Of a DNA stretch of 64,000 nucleotides, positions 9,151 through 21,299 are shown one piece after another. The notes beneath the pieces were generated by a model. It was not told the DNA's origin. It was given only the letters and a program-made list of their open reading frames with translations, and made no database searches. The first letter of the stretch is position 1. Each line of letters begins with the position of its first letter. Made by a program: the position numbers and the translations under genes. Origin of the DNA: Isoetes taiwanensis (Eukaryota; Streptophyta; Lycopodiopsida; Isoetales; Isoetaceae). The stretch is from NCBI GenBank assembly GCA_021234155.1, contig JAJEKV010000064.1, positions 372,001 to 436,000 of the forward strand, written 5' to 3'.

Positions 9151-12000
9151 GATCTTCTGGCACAAATTCACCATCCAACCGGGCTCAGATTTGCGAACAC
9201 TGCAAAGGATCTTTGTGGCTCTTCCCAAAACTGAGAATTCTGTTGTTCAACTGAACAACTTCTCTGGGACTCCCCCGAGCTTGTGCCGTAACAGTATGGG
9301 CGTACGCGTCCCTGGTGGGTCATAGAGCTGCTGCAAGTCTTTCCCCCCTTTGCGGGTGTGATGTCCCCAGGAGGCTGGGTGGCCTTGAAGCACTCTGCGC
9401 CAAAGGTTCGAGGATGAGTGTCCAAAGGGCCGAACATCTCCCCACGGTGCTTGGCAAGGTACCCGCGCCTTTGTCTCCTTCGGATGGGCTGCGATGCGTG
9501 TGTGGCTTGGCAAGCGGGTACATTGGATCGAGAATGTGGCCGGGCTGGCTGCATTCTTTACTCGCATCAAACCACCGGTTATGCGGAAAGGTTCTTGTCC
9601 ACCCCCGGCTCTACGCGGAGGGGAGGGTCTCCCAAAACACTGGCCCGGCGCATCCCGTAATAGCTTCCGGTCAACTGGTCTGCATCCGCTGCTCTAGTGT
9701 GGGGTCCGCGGAATTGTCGGTGGCGAGGCGGGCGTCCATGATCATCGCAGCGTAGTCCTCTCGCACGCTCATAATCCGGTCATAACCGGGATGGCGAGGG
9801 CTGGCATAGTGGGGATTCTCGCGGCTTGCCAAGCCATGTCCAAATAAAGTGGGAGATGATCCGAGTCGACCTCCTCATCCCCGGACTATCGGTGCCCACC
9901 CGAAACGGCCCGATGAGATGCATATCTTGGCGCAACTCTGAGAACATAGTCCACCACACTCCCCGGTTGTCCCCGTCTGCAGGTGCACTTGTGAGAAGCG
10001 GGCCTTTGTGGACAAAGCGATTGCAAATTATCAAGTCAAAAATACCGCATAGCAGGAGCAACCGCTGCGCCAAAGCGAAAGTGACTTGGTCGTCATCCAT
10101 CCTCGTGGCGGGGTTGCCTCTGCGAGAGGCATAGGCTGCCGAGACATCGTCGGCGAGGGGGTCAAGTCTCATGGGCTGCTCTACTCCCGCCGTCCGCATT
10201 GAAATCCCCCAAGAAGGGGACGACCCTACCCAACTGCTTGCCTTTGTTGTATGTCATCATATAGATCGACATAAGGGTCCATCCCTATCCGCATCGGAGT
10301 GGCTGCGATAGAAGGTGCTCTGCATGAGGGAAATAACAGCGGCCGAAAAAGAGGGTTGCCACCGGTATTATGCACACGAACCCACAAGTACCGGTTTGTG
10401 TCATGGTTCTTCACGGAGGGTAACCGAATGTGCCAAGGTTGTCCGGTGGTAGCAAGCAACCCCACCATGACCCCTCCGCCTGCATACAAGTATTGAAGAC
10501 CAGAAATGTTGGTAACCCGGCCAGATCGGGGTAGCTTTGTGCCCGCATGCTCCCATGTCTCCATGAGAAAGATGAGATCCATATCGGCCGCCACGGTTGA
10601 GATTGTCCCCTTACGCCAAGGGAAGCCTCGACAATTCCATGAGACCATCCGAGAGGCACGATTCCTATTTGTCGTAGCAGTGGTATGCACAGCCGGGTGT
10701 GGGGGGAGGACGGGAAGCGAGGGCTGAAAGTGAGACGGAGATGGAGCGGAGGCGGCATGTGGGTGAGAGGGTGGGTTGTGAGGGAGCGGGAGTAGGAGCG
10801 GGAGAAGGGGGGCGTGGTAGGAGAAGCGTATGAAGCGGGGCCACGCTCACCGCGATTGGGGGGTCCGCAGCCAGTAGAAGCGTCGGGGCAAAAATGTGCA
10901 TCCCCGCCCCGAACCAATCCCCGCGGCACCCCTTGGTGGCGGATGCCTCGACCACGACAAGCTCACATGCGTGCCTCTGTTGTCGCGGGTGTGAGGTCCC
11001 GGTCCACGTACAAGGGCGTCCCTTGACATCTTGCCCCGCACAATATGGCATCATGCACTGCGCATCCGCAATCGCTAATATGACAATGCGGTTCGACGGC
11101 GCCGAGCCCCACGGGCTGGTCTTTCGGGAAATGTGAACTGGTCGGGGGAATGTCATCCGTCGAGAATGTGTGTTCGGATGTTGTGGGCGAACTCTCCCCT
11201 CCTCTTCGCATGCCTCGGACTACCAGTTGTGGCCTCTCCCGTCTAGCTCTTGGAGTTCTCAAGACTGCGGGTCAAAGGTGGGCAAGGGCCGGGGCCTGTG
11301 GCCGGGTGGTGGTGGTGGTGGCGTGGGATGGCGGGTGGCTTGAGAGGCGGGCAGGCGGCCGGTCGGGTCCCCGATTGCCGGCTCTTGGTGGTGCATACTG
11401 GGGGGTTGCGGGGGAGCGGTCCGGTGCGAGCGGCCCTCCTTGGCCCGTGAAGTCGGAGATCAGCTCTTGCCGGGGCCTCCTGGCTGCTTGGCCATCTCAC
11501 CGCCTCGCTTCTTTGCCGGTAACCATGAACCTCGGTAGGGAGACCCCGCCCCCGTCTATGGATGGTTGCCCGCAACCCACAGAGCTCTGTGCTGCAGTAG
11601 CGAGGGCATGCTCGAGCCCCAAATGACACGGGCGTCCGGCTGGGCTTCTTGCTCCGTCGTTACTCGAAGAACCCGGTCGCGTGTGCCGCCGTCATGCGCA
11701 AGGCGGCTGCGCTCCCCGTGCCACGGTGGTGGCTTCCTCAACCTCTGACTGAAGACGAGACACGGTGACCATCATCTCGTGCATTGCCCGCTCCCTCTCC
11801 TGTGTCATAGTGTCCAGAGTGATGAACACAGAGTCCAGGCGGGCCCGCATGTCAGCGAGCTCTTGCCTGGCCTGTTGCCATTCGAAGTGTGCCAGGCCAA
11901 GGCCATCTTCTATGTGCGGTTCTTCTCGACCACCAGTTGCCTTCGGAATAAGAGGGAATGTAAAACACGCTAAGCGTGATTTAGAGAGGAGTGAATCATA
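9150..12000 (-). pseudogene. LINE (non-LTR retrotransposon), 5' part with endonuclease
   Basis: A GC-rich minus-strand block in AT-rich surroundings. From its 5' side (12,000), it has a degenerate ORF1-like region with a coiled-coil stretch (QQARQELADMRARLD) near 11,850. ORF2 follows with the apurinic-type endonuclease: SWNCRGF near 10,640, DLIFLMETWE near 10,570, GDFNA near 10,210 and SDHLPL near 9,865, broken by frameshifts. The sequence then runs into an unassigned ORF2 linker and stops near 9,150, before any reverse transcriptase. The same SWNCRGF-to-METWE block recurs at 32,085-32,190 with a nonsense change. It is a dead, 3'-truncated copy. Confidence 0.75.
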
Positions 12001-12590
12001 AATCATGGTGAGCTTTGCATGCTTTATAGAATAGTGGGTCCTAGACCGCACACATGGTTTGCTATTATTTCATGCACACATGGTTTGCTATTATTTCATA
12101 TGTGATTTGCTACAGAAGAGTGAGTCGTAAATCAAATCATGTTGAGCTTGCATTGGTTTATAGAAAATTGGATTTCAAATCACACACACGGTTTGCTATT
12201 ATTTTCATGTATAATTTGCGGCTTAGCAACAAAAAACTATGGTGGCAAAATACCCTAGTGGTAAAACTTCGTGCTTGAAACTTGCAATGATGTTGACACA
12301 TAAGTTATCTTATGTCTTTGGTGAAACATCCTCAACGTCAGCTCTACAATATTAATATGCTTGTTAATACACGCTTGGCGTGATTTATTTTGTTCTATAA
12401 CTAGGTATCTTCTACAATATGATGCTCGCTTATGCACGCTTGGCATGATTTTTTTTGGGTTGCCCCTAAGGGGGCAAGCCCTTGTTAAGGTGGGTTTCTG
12501 GCATATGCTAGGTATATGCCAATATATACCCAGAATATGCCAATGACTGCTAAAAACCCATCATAGGCTGTAAATGTTAGGTTGCCCCCG
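11966..12590. repeat. Repeat R3 with CACGC-GCGTG palindromes
   Basis: Palindromes CACGCTAAGCGTG (11,966-11,978) and CACGCTTGGCGTG (about 12,370-12,382), plus a variant near 12,436, lie in a 66-bp unit. That unit is present about twice at 12,340-12,450, and a related copy lies at 18,735-18,830. Downstream, 12,455-12,545 (gggttgcccctaagggg, then a ctaggtatatgcc block) resembles 15,170-15,270. No gene is seen. A tRNA-like patch at 12,250 lacks a B box. Confidence 0.5.
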
Positions 12591-12649
12591 CTTTGGAGGA
12601 ACTGTGGAAACCGGGAAACCGTGCTGCTCGCCCATTTCAAGAAGATATA

Positions 12650-13440
12650 TCACACAGATATGTGCACCAAATCGTTGCCATCTTGCTCAGTATAGTGTTA
12701 ACTTATGATCTTGCCATGGCTGATTTCACAGAGTTTTCAAGGTTTGGTAATGGAGATGGAGCAGCGAAGACTATCATCAACATAAAAATAGGGTTTCCAA
12801 ATGTCATCGATCATAGGATCGAGTTTGAGGCCGAGCTCCAGCCATCCGACTTCCCACAAGCTTTCCCATACTGCGCCTACTTTGCTAAAGATCTTATATT
12901 TAGGGTTCTTCAGCCCAAGGGCTTTGTTCAAAGTTAGAAGACATAAATTGTGTGTTTGGATCCAAATTTTGACACCATTTCTTGTTTGGCTACTGATCAT
13001 GACTTCAAAGATGCTCTACTCTGCTTCTTGGGATAGAACCTTGAAGATTTGGAGGATTTCTGATTTCATGTGTGTTGAATCCATCCATGTACATGGTGAT
13101 GCTTTGTGAATTGTGTGGCGGTGGCAAAGGATGGCCTTGTTTATACCGGATCTGCGGTAAGAAGGTGAAGGTATGGCAAAAGGTAAGAAAGAGCATGTTC
13201 TTTTGCTACATTACAAAGATAAGTCTGCAAGAAATGCTCTAGCAATGAGCCATAAGGAAGAATTTCGTGATTCGCACAAGTGAAGGATTAATCAAGGTCC
13301 GAGAACTGGATCACTAAAAGAATGCAAAGGCATCGAGAACTTGAAGGGGCATCGCATCTGTCGCTATGCTTAGCATCCATGGATGGTATATTGTGCAAAA
13401 GGCTCTGCGGGTAAGAGTGTTAGAGTTTGGAGATTGGTGA
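12650..13440 (+). pseudogene. WD40-repeat protein fragment (JINGUBANG-like)
   Basis: The homology starts near 12,700 with DFTEFSRFGNGDGAAKTI. It continues after frameshifts with VRRHK and then YSASWDRTLKIWRISDFMC and VESIHVHGDAL at 13,010-13,110. Further on are GLVYTGSA and KKVKVWQK (near 13,135-13,185), SARNALAMS (13,230) and GKSVRVWRL (13,410-13,437). This order and the LYSASWD-T-LKVWRI signature match plant cytosolic WD40 proteins of the JINGUBANG type. Two in-frame stops and several frameshifts show it is dead. It has no introns and lies inside the gene-fragment island of the composite insertion. Confidence 0.7.
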
Positions 13441-14423
13441 GACCTTATTCCTACTTTTCTAGGGCGCCTCCTCACGGCTCCGGCGATGGTGCGGGTTTAC
13501 ACGCTTATGGTATGGTGGCTGCTATGTTTGTGTTCGTCAGTTCACGGACATAGTTCATGTTCATATGGCTCATCGCCCGGGGAGGACAAGGTATGCTTTT
13601 CTCTCCTTCTGCATTATCAAACTTTTATTCGGGATTTCAAAGCATTAGGCTTGATTCACCATCTGAAATGGAGTTCCTAATTCAACTGAAGCATTATTGT
13701 GTGAAGAAGCCTTGTAAATGCTTTTTTATTTTTCTGTTTTTCCTGCATTTGGTGGCGTGGTAGTAGTAATTACCTGTTCGGCATGGCCATTTTTTCTACA
13801 TTTTCTTCCCAGTCCTCTAAATTGACTTTCTTTACTATACAGGTGTAAGAACGCTTATAGGTCACATGACTGAATGTTTGCATGCACCTAAATTTTGACC
13901 TAATAGCACTTTGAATTTGAGCTCCGCCATTCACCTGTATAAAATGACCGTGATCGAAGATAAGATGCAAGCTTTTTGGACATTTCACCAATTACTTATG
14001 AACTGCCCAAGCATTAGTATGCACAAGTAATCATATCTGCTATCCATATGGGGTCCTCTCTTTATTTACTAACTAGTAGGTCAGTAGATCTACATTGACT
14101 TGCTGGATATGACAATTTTGGCAGTCTAAAAAAATTAGCATCGACATTGTTACAATGTATTACCAAAGTTAACATGTTTTAAGACGAATAATAGTCTTGT
14201 TTCTGTTGGCTTTGAGACCTGAGAGAAGAATGCCTCTGTTCTGAGACATCTTTTGATGGGTTCCTTCCCTGCGAAACCTTGCATTTGAGCCAAAGTCCTA
14301 AATCTGTTTGTTTCCTTGTAATCTGCTGTACATAAGATGTTTTCACCAAGAAAAACTGCAGAAATTTATTTTGTACTACAGTGTATTTGAAACATTACAT
14401 TTAATATGTCAAACATTTGCAGA
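13441..14423. other. Non-coding block of the gene-fragment island
   Basis: A frame at 13,459-13,540 reads GAPPHGSGDGAG then HAYGMVAAMFVFV and ends in a possible splice donor near 13,590. It could be a captured exon, but the source is not recognised. The rest is AT-rich with no conserved frame. Confidence 0.35.
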
Positions 14424-14512
14424 TTAGGGCCGTGGAGGAAGCAAAAATTGTTGCTAGAGAAAGAAAAAAGATACTTGATGAGCTCACAGAGAAGGGACTT
14501 CAAGAGCTATGA
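14424..14512 (+). pseudogene. Captured terminal exon, source unknown
   Basis: After a good 3' splice site (catttgcag) the frame reads IRAVEEAKIVARERKKILDE then LTEKGLQEL and a stop. The strongly amphipathic, charged helix looks like a genuine protein C-terminus. No promoter or upstream exons are convincing nearby, so it is interpreted as a captured fragment. The parent gene is not recognised. Confidence 0.35.
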
Positions 14513-16149
14513 TTGCATTTTCATTGTTTAGTCATCCATTTAATATAACAGAATACAATAATTTGGATATTGTTTTTTCTTCATCTCCTCATTACATCAA
14601 GACCCCTGGATATCTAAAATAAAGTGCCATCATGGTTTTAATGGGAGTTGCATGTATGATTGAATAGCATGGATAAATATGAAGGAGAAGAAAAATAAAT
14701 TTCGGGCTCTCTATTTACCGAAAGGAGTATAACTATATGGGAGAATGATAGACGCATGCTCGTATATAAATCGGGTAATCGGATTAAAAAGAAAAGAGTA
14801 TCACCTTCTATTCTTTTCTCTCACCCTTCTTAGAAGCTGTCTGCCATTAATCTGGCTAGTTGGTAGAGCTTACAAGGTAATTCAAAGGAAATGGCTCATT
14901 GGACGGGACCCCCCTTTTAAGACCTGTGTAATTCTGCATTTTGTTAGGGCATTGTCCTAACAAATACGAATATAGTGCCCAACGTATACAAATTGCAGTG
15001 GCATTTAGAATGCAACATCTCACCCTGGCCTGCTGTAATGAAGAGCCTTAAAATGTGATCAATTCTATTCTATGTGATCAATTCCCTCCCAATGGGCAAC
15101 TGCATTGATTTATATTACCAAAGTAGCCCATAGGCAAAATACCAAATCGACCAGACATCCTAAAGTAGCAATTTTTGGGTTGCCCCTAGGGGCAAAACCT
15201 CGATTATGTGGGTTTATCACATATCCTAGGTATATCTTTGGAATATACCTAGGATATTCTCAGGATCGCTAAAACCGACAAGCTTCACCTCGTAAATTGG
15301 CGGCCCAGTGCGCTCAATCGCAGACGTTCTAACCGGGTAACTTTCTACCATATCCAGTCTATTGCAAGCGAGTTTTTGGCATTCTCAACCCTGCTTAATG
15401 CTAGAAAAGAACATTCTTCAAATGTCAAAGCCCATGCTTTTCCATCACGTAGAAAAAAAATAATCTTCTTTAGGAAATAGTGTTTTCAGCTATAACCGGT
15501 ATTCCGATAGGAAGAAAATCTTTTGTAGCAGGAAATAAAGCAACAAGATACTCGATGTTGGAGTGGATGCATTAGCATTTCAAATTTTGCTCAATACTTG
15601 GCATTGCGCCATTGTAAAGAAAAGCAAATAATATTGCCGCAAAACATTCGGATGTTGGAGGGGAGGCATTTATATTGTTCTCGGCATTTTTGCAAGCATG
15701 CAACTCTAATTCCAACTAGGCACAACTGCGCTCACTTGAAAGCGGTTTCATAATCGAGGAGGTGACGAATAGAGAGTCTTGGATAAGTCCGTGAGCAAGA
15801 GATTTGTCGGCCGGAGGGAAGGGATTCTAAAGATGACAATTGTTCATCCAAATTTAAGGGATGTCGATGAACGCCAATATTAGATCAAGCCCTTTCGGTT
15901 TGCGTAACATAATCAGCAACAAGGTAAGGGTTTTTCCATATAGAAAGATCTTGCTCATTGCTTGGTCCAGAATGTTTAAGATATGGAGATTTGGCAATTG
16001 GTAGGCAAGTCGCGCCATTATTAGCTAACTCTAACCTAGACTCTCTGTTGCCTTCTTGGTTGAGCCCCCGATTCGCCTATTTTGCCATGGAAATTTAATT
16101 GATGCAAATCGAAAGCATTCAAGAAGGTTGTAAAACCTAATCGCATTAC
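14513..16149. other. Intergenic, one R3-related repeat, no gene
   Basis: The section at 15,170-15,270 (gggttgcccctaggggc, then tgtgggttt and paired ctaggtatat / atacctagg) is a relative of 12,455-12,545. Nothing else is recognised. Confidence 0.5.
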
Positions 16150-17540
16150 ACCGAATATGGTTGATGGACATGCAAAATTTGGTGAGATGGATATTACTCT
16201 TCAATTTTACAATTCAATGTCCCCCGAAGGCACAAAACCGTGATGTATTCACATTGCCTAGCATATTAAAGGCATGTGGGAATATGGGTTCTCAGAGAGC
16301 GCCAGCGCCGCTTCATGAACAGTGTGCTCCACAATGGGTTTCACTACATGAGCCGAAAGTATTCGAATGGGATCCCACGACAAGATTGCGGGGAATGTTC
16401 TTGTCGATATGTATGCTAAATGTGGATGCTTGGAGCAAGCACATAAAAGCTTTTCAAAATTTGTATAGAGATGTTGTCTCATGAATGCAATGATTGCGAG
16501 GATATGGACGGAATGGTCAAGTATGCTTTGCTTTTCAATGCTTCGAGGCAACGCAGCCAAGGTGGGATACCTCCGCAAAGTGACATTTTGAGCATTTTAA
16601 GAATATGCTGTGAAGCACAAGGTGCATAACAAAAGCGCATTGATCCCATGTGCAAATAATTGAGGCAAAGTTGCAATTCTGATCTCAGTAGTTGCCGCTG
16701 CCCTTATTGATATGTATGCAAAAGGTGAAAACTTGGATGAGGCCAACAGAGTTTTTGACGGACTGCCACAAAAAGACGTGGTTGTGTGGAATATTCTTAT
16801 TGCAGGATATGCACAGCATGGCAAAGGCTACCTAGGGCTAGTGCTTTGAAAATATTCAGCATCATGGCGTGTTGTTAGATAAGTTTATATATTCCAGCAT
16901 CTTGAAGGCTTGTGGCAGTGTAGGAGCTTTGGAGCAGGGCGCACAAGTCCACAAACAAATTGTTGAGGCTGAATGCCAATCACATGTCATTGTACAAAAT
17001 GCACTTGTTGATATGTATGTGACATAGTAAAAAATCGAGATGCAGTGACATCGCAGAATATGCTCAAGATGGCTTTTTGCGTGCTTGGTCGCACAAGTGT
17101 TTTCGTGAAATGCAAGCTAATGCCATTAGGCCAAATGAAATGACATTTAGTGCTATTCTTACTGCATTCGCTTGTACATGCCTGGTTGAAGAGGGCATTA
17201 TTCTCAACTGTTTATATCTGACTACTTGAGCATGGGTTTCGTCATCCAGAACCAAGTTTTGCTTCAGTTCCTTATGTTAGATGGACACCTAAAGTTAGTG
17301 GTTTTGGAAGTGCAAAAGCAACAATGCCTCCTCTTTAAAGTTGAATTTTTCGAAGGTAATACTTGGCTTTATTCTTAACCACCGGGAGAATACATGCTCC
17401 CGCCAAGAAGTTAAGGAGTTACAATGTCAAATTTACGAGACTTTGGGCTTAATCAAGGAGGTTAGCATACATTCAACGGTTAAACCATGGGTCGAAAGAT
17501 ATCCAAGGGTTACATGCTTCCATCCTCCATGTAAGAAATG
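16150..17540 (+). pseudogene. PPR (PLS-type) pseudogene
   Basis: Scattered frames carry typical plant organellar PPR motifs. These are DVFTLPSILKACGNMGSQR (16,240), LHEQC, a DVVS/MIARYGRNGQ-like block (16,470-16,530), SSILKACGSVGALEQGAQVH (16,893), KQIVEAECQSHVIVQNALVD then MY (16,960-17,020), and FREMQANAIRPNEMTFSAIL then TAFACTCLVEEG (17,102-17,190). A weak E/PG-box-like tail follows at 17,380-17,480. Many stops and frameshifts break it. It is not a copy of the intact PPR at 41,417, because the motif sequences differ. Confidence 0.75.
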
Positions 17541-18671
17541 ATCGATAACAATAGTCCGTACAGCCCACGTGTAGAGGCTTTGTAGTTTGGCATGGAAAGT
17601 TTGCCAAAAATTACCGTTTATATTCTAGGAGCCATGAATAGAGCTGCTCATGCTGTTAATTATTTACATTGCCCATAGCCCATCTCGCAAAAAGGTGCTT
17701 TGTTGTATACTTGAATATTCATTTTCTTCTACGTACCAATATGGACTTGTTTACCATTTGCATGTTGCAAACGGCCATAAGAGTTTAATTGTAAGCATGA
17801 AACCTGTTTGGTATTGCCATGGATTTTTATCAATTAGTTGAGCTTTGAATCATCATTGTCTTGCAGATTTATGGTCTCTCTTGCCTCGTTGTTGGGGTTG
17901 TGCTCATTGTGTTGAAGGTTGTATTTTTTTGTCCCTGCGTGCTATTATTTGTTTTTGTATCTTTTGTAATTTTCTCGAGATTGAGCTTGTCTTTGCATAT
18001 GTAGATTGTCTCAATGGGCAGAAAAAGATTCAGTGGTGACCTTTGGCTGATGTTCAGATTACTAAAGGCTCTGCAGTTTGTTGGATTTGTTTCAATCATA
18101 ATTATTCTTTTTTGTGGTGGTCGATTTAACTCTCGGTGACCTTTTTGTCAGCATTCTTGCATTCATGCCAATAGGCTAGATATTATTGCAGGTAATTATA
18201 GAGCCATGTCATTTGATTAAGTATGCAATGTGCAGTCTGACTGAAATTACAATCAACAGGTTAGTCTTGCAGCAAGACCATTACTTAGCGTTTCAACACT
18301 TGGAACAATGTAAAATCTCTTGCTCGAGCATATGAATTTGTCATGGCCTTAGTCCTTTTTACCCCAGTTGCCATCCTTGCTTGGTTTCCCTTTGTATCTG
18401 AGTTTCAAACGCGCTTACTATTTAATCAAGCATTTAGTAGAGGATTGCAAATATCCAGGATTCTTGCTGGAAGAAAGAAAAAGATGTAAAAGGACCACAA
18501 CAGCTGTGTTCTAGAAGTATTGTCTTGTACCATATCAACCTTTTTTCTAGCGCCAGAGTCCAAAGGAAGGTAATATTGACATGGGAGATATCGTGTAGGG
18601 TTTGAAGTAGAAATTTTGATTTAAATATAGATTGTGAAGATATCTTCACGGTTTGATTTAAGCAACTTTAC
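17541..18671. other. Intergenic, nothing recognised
   Basis: AT-rich sequence with only short, unrelated open frames. No repeat partner was seen in this window. Confidence 0.5.
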
Positions 18672-18710
18672 CCTCAGGGCATCGGAGGGCAACCCTCCGT
18701 GCGCAGCACC
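18672..18710 (+). other. Hairpin resembling a Helitron 3' terminus
   Basis: CGGAGGG-CAA-CCCTCCG forms a 7-bp perfect stem. It is followed ten bases later by CTTG and a T run. Helitrons end in a GC-rich hairpin, then about ten bases, then CTRR before a host T. The spacing and insertion context fit, but CTTG is not CTRR. If it is a mutated end, the gene-fragment island to its left would be explained by Helitron capture. No 5' TC end was identified. Confidence 0.3.
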
Positions 18711-18734
18711 TTGTTTTTTTTTTGTCGCTAACTA

Positions 18735-18830
18735 GGTTTTGCTCTATAACTAAATTTCTTCTACAATATTATGCTTGCTAATAACACGCTTGGCGTGATT
18801 TTCATTGTTAGTTAACTAGGTTTTACTTGT
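18735..18830. repeat. Repeat R3 copy
   Basis: It contains ctctataacta, cttctacaatattatgcttg and CACGCTTGGCGTG in the same order as 12,340-12,450. It therefore bounds the gene-fragment island on the right. Confidence 0.5.
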
Positions 18831-19640
18831 TGGAATAAATCATGTGAGATTATTTGAATGCACAATTGGACCATATAAAACATTAAGGAACATGAATTTG
18901 GATTTGCAAGAGTAATAACCACGTCACTCGTACATCGAATCGGAAAATGCATAAGAGAACTTCAAGAGTTGCCTGGATCAACTTGGTATCCAAAATAAGG
19001 ATGAATAATCAAAGTGTTATGATGACGCTCCAAGTGATTCTACAGTTAAACTTAGGCCCAATCCACCATCTCATGATACAAGTAACTTTGCAACAGATGA
19101 CTTCCTGGTCCAATGTATACCTATTATGAATAATCTGGCTATGGGGATGATAGTGCATGAAAGTGTTAGAATCACATCCAGAACTAGATAGAACATCTGA
19201 CATGGAACCGCATGTTGTTATTATGTGGAAAAACACATATTGATCTCTTAATGTTTTATTGAAGTATATCATTGTTTTTATTGATATTCGTTTCATATAT
19301 CTATAATTTTGAGGTTGTTCTTGTCCAACAAAAAAATGTAATATGTTATCAAATATGTATTATTTTCGTCACAATGTTCCAAGATTATGATATCATAATT
19401 TGAACAACTTGCCCTTCTGTTCTACATGTTTCAAGTCATATATAAAAAATACAAGAGAAAAGCAGCGTTTATATGATTTACCAAGTACAAAAAAAAAGAT
19501 TAAAAAAAATAAAAGTCCCCTAGAAAACAACCACAGGTTGGCGTGATTTTGGAATTGACATAAACCCAATTTAATTGAATGATGGTTACAAACAACTTGT
19601 TCGTCATCTGCCACCAAAGGAGAATGCTGCGCCAAGGCCA
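18831..19640. other. Intergenic, nothing recognised
   Basis: AT-rich with short open frames on both strands. None is conserved or recognised. Confidence 0.5.
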
Positions 19641-19689
19641 CTGTTCTTGCAGGCTATTGCAAATTATCGGCCGGATGTAAGTATTTTAT

Positions 19690-21255
19690 TTTTAGTTTGT
19701 TAGTTTGTTTGTATCGGCGGGTAGCTAGCACTATGGGAGTTAAGCAGGGCTGCCCGTTGTCTCCAACGCTTTTTGGGTTGTACATTGATAGCTTGGAGAC
19801 GTGGATGCAGCACCATGGGGGAGCCGGGGTGCAATTATCTGAGGCGACCTCTGTGAGCCAGTTACTATATGCGGATGATGTAGCTTTGCTAGCCCATACG
19901 ACCCGCGGTATGCATCAAGATTTGGATGCCCCCTCGATGGGTTACGTGGGGGCAACGGGAATGACAAAGTGAACTTGCACAAAACTAAGCTTCTCGATCC
20001 TGTCCTCGCAACACCCTATCCCCCGAGTTATATTACGAGGGGCGGGAAGTGGAGATGGTGCGAGCTTCAAGTATCACGGGAATTGATTTCACTACTAACA
20101 TGTTGTGGGATGAGTGTGTGGAGAGGAGAGCCGGTCAGTTGGAAGGCTTTATATGCAATGCAAAACGCCGTGTTGCTTGGATAGATCTCTGTGGATCGGG
20201 CGAGGAGAGCACACCTCTTTAGGGCTTTGGTCGGCCGGTCTTTGCTATGGGGTGGAGGTTTGGGGCCCAAAGAAGTTAGCAAAAACACGTGGGATAGGTT
20301 GGAAAGGGTGCGTAAAGCTTTCTTGACATATAGCTTGGGAGTGAAGGACACCGCATCGTGTCGATTTTTGTTGTATGAGGCGGGGTTCGGCCTTTACGAT
20401 TCCGCTATGTGCGGGCATCTTACTTGCTTCCATAAGGTGGATGGGATGGATGAGCATCGCTTGCCCCCCACAGCCGCGTTGTTAACGCAGGGCCCCCAAT
20501 GCATGAAGAGGGTATGGCACGAGCAATCGTAAGGGATGGTTTAGGAGGTGGTCTATGGATTACCAACGGATGGTGGCACCGGCGCATTCGATCGACGCGA
20601 GAATGGGCAATTGGATGCGGGCTATGCTGCCACCCCGTGGATGCCTCTACTCTTGCAAAGCCCAAGACAGAGCACTATCACGCCGATTAATCCCGCCCTT
20701 GAGCATGGACCCCATCGGTACTTGAAAGCACACATCTCTGTGAAGAAACGGAGAGCTATTGCTGCCATAAGGACGGGTTCCCATTACCTCAGAATTGAAA
20801 CAGGTCGCTGGGGGGTGAATGGCGGGCACGGGATCCCCAGGGAGGAGAGGATATGTCAGTGTTGTGAGATGCACGTGATAGAGGATGAGTACCATGCCCT
20901 CCAAGCAGCCCAAGATATGCCCGAGTCCGGCGCAAAGGCACACCGATCTTAGATGCTCGACACCGCTACATCGGCTTACTCGCATCACCTATGGTAGCGC
21001 TGACCGGGAGCTTACGCCCCGCAGATTTCTACGTCGACTTGCTCTTCTGGGGCATGGTATTTGAGAGCCTCTTGTTAGGGTTTTTCCTCCCAAGTGGGGT
21101 TTTTTCATCCCGGTAGTAGGGTTCTACCGTCTGATTACATTGTTTGTTTTGGTGTTGGGGTTTTGGCTTCTTTGCTGTTTCTCGCATGTACCGTCTCATA
21201 GGCCTCTGGCCTCCGTGGACGTTAAAATAAACTTCCTTCCTTCCTTCCTTCCTTC
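19690..21255 (+). pseudogene. LINE, 5'-truncated, RT to 3' tail
   Basis: The fragment begins inside the reverse transcriptase: GVKQGCPLSPTLFGLYIDSL near 19,737 and the catalytic LLYADDVALLAH near 19,863, still with an intact YADD. Frameshifts follow. A KVNLHKTKLL-like block (about 19,965) and an ELTREC-like region come next, then a zinc ribbon CQCC with a distal histidine (about 20,855-20,900). The C-terminal FYVDLLFWG lies near 21,028. The element ends with a gggtttttcctccc tail and (TTCC)n at 21,233-21,255. It lies in the plus orientation between the halves of the recombinase gene. Confidence 0.8.
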
Positions 21256-21299
21256 ATTTGTTTATTTGTTTACAGTCATGCAAAATAAATAAAAGATAT

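Noticed and set aside
9168..11629. Many overlapping long open frames on both strands in the GC-rich block
   Set aside because: They are by-products of high GC content. Only the minus-strand frames with endonuclease motifs of a LINE have support.
12240..12300. tRNA-like patch (ccctagtggtaaaac)
   Set aside because: An A-box-like phrase is present but no B box or acceptor stem follows.
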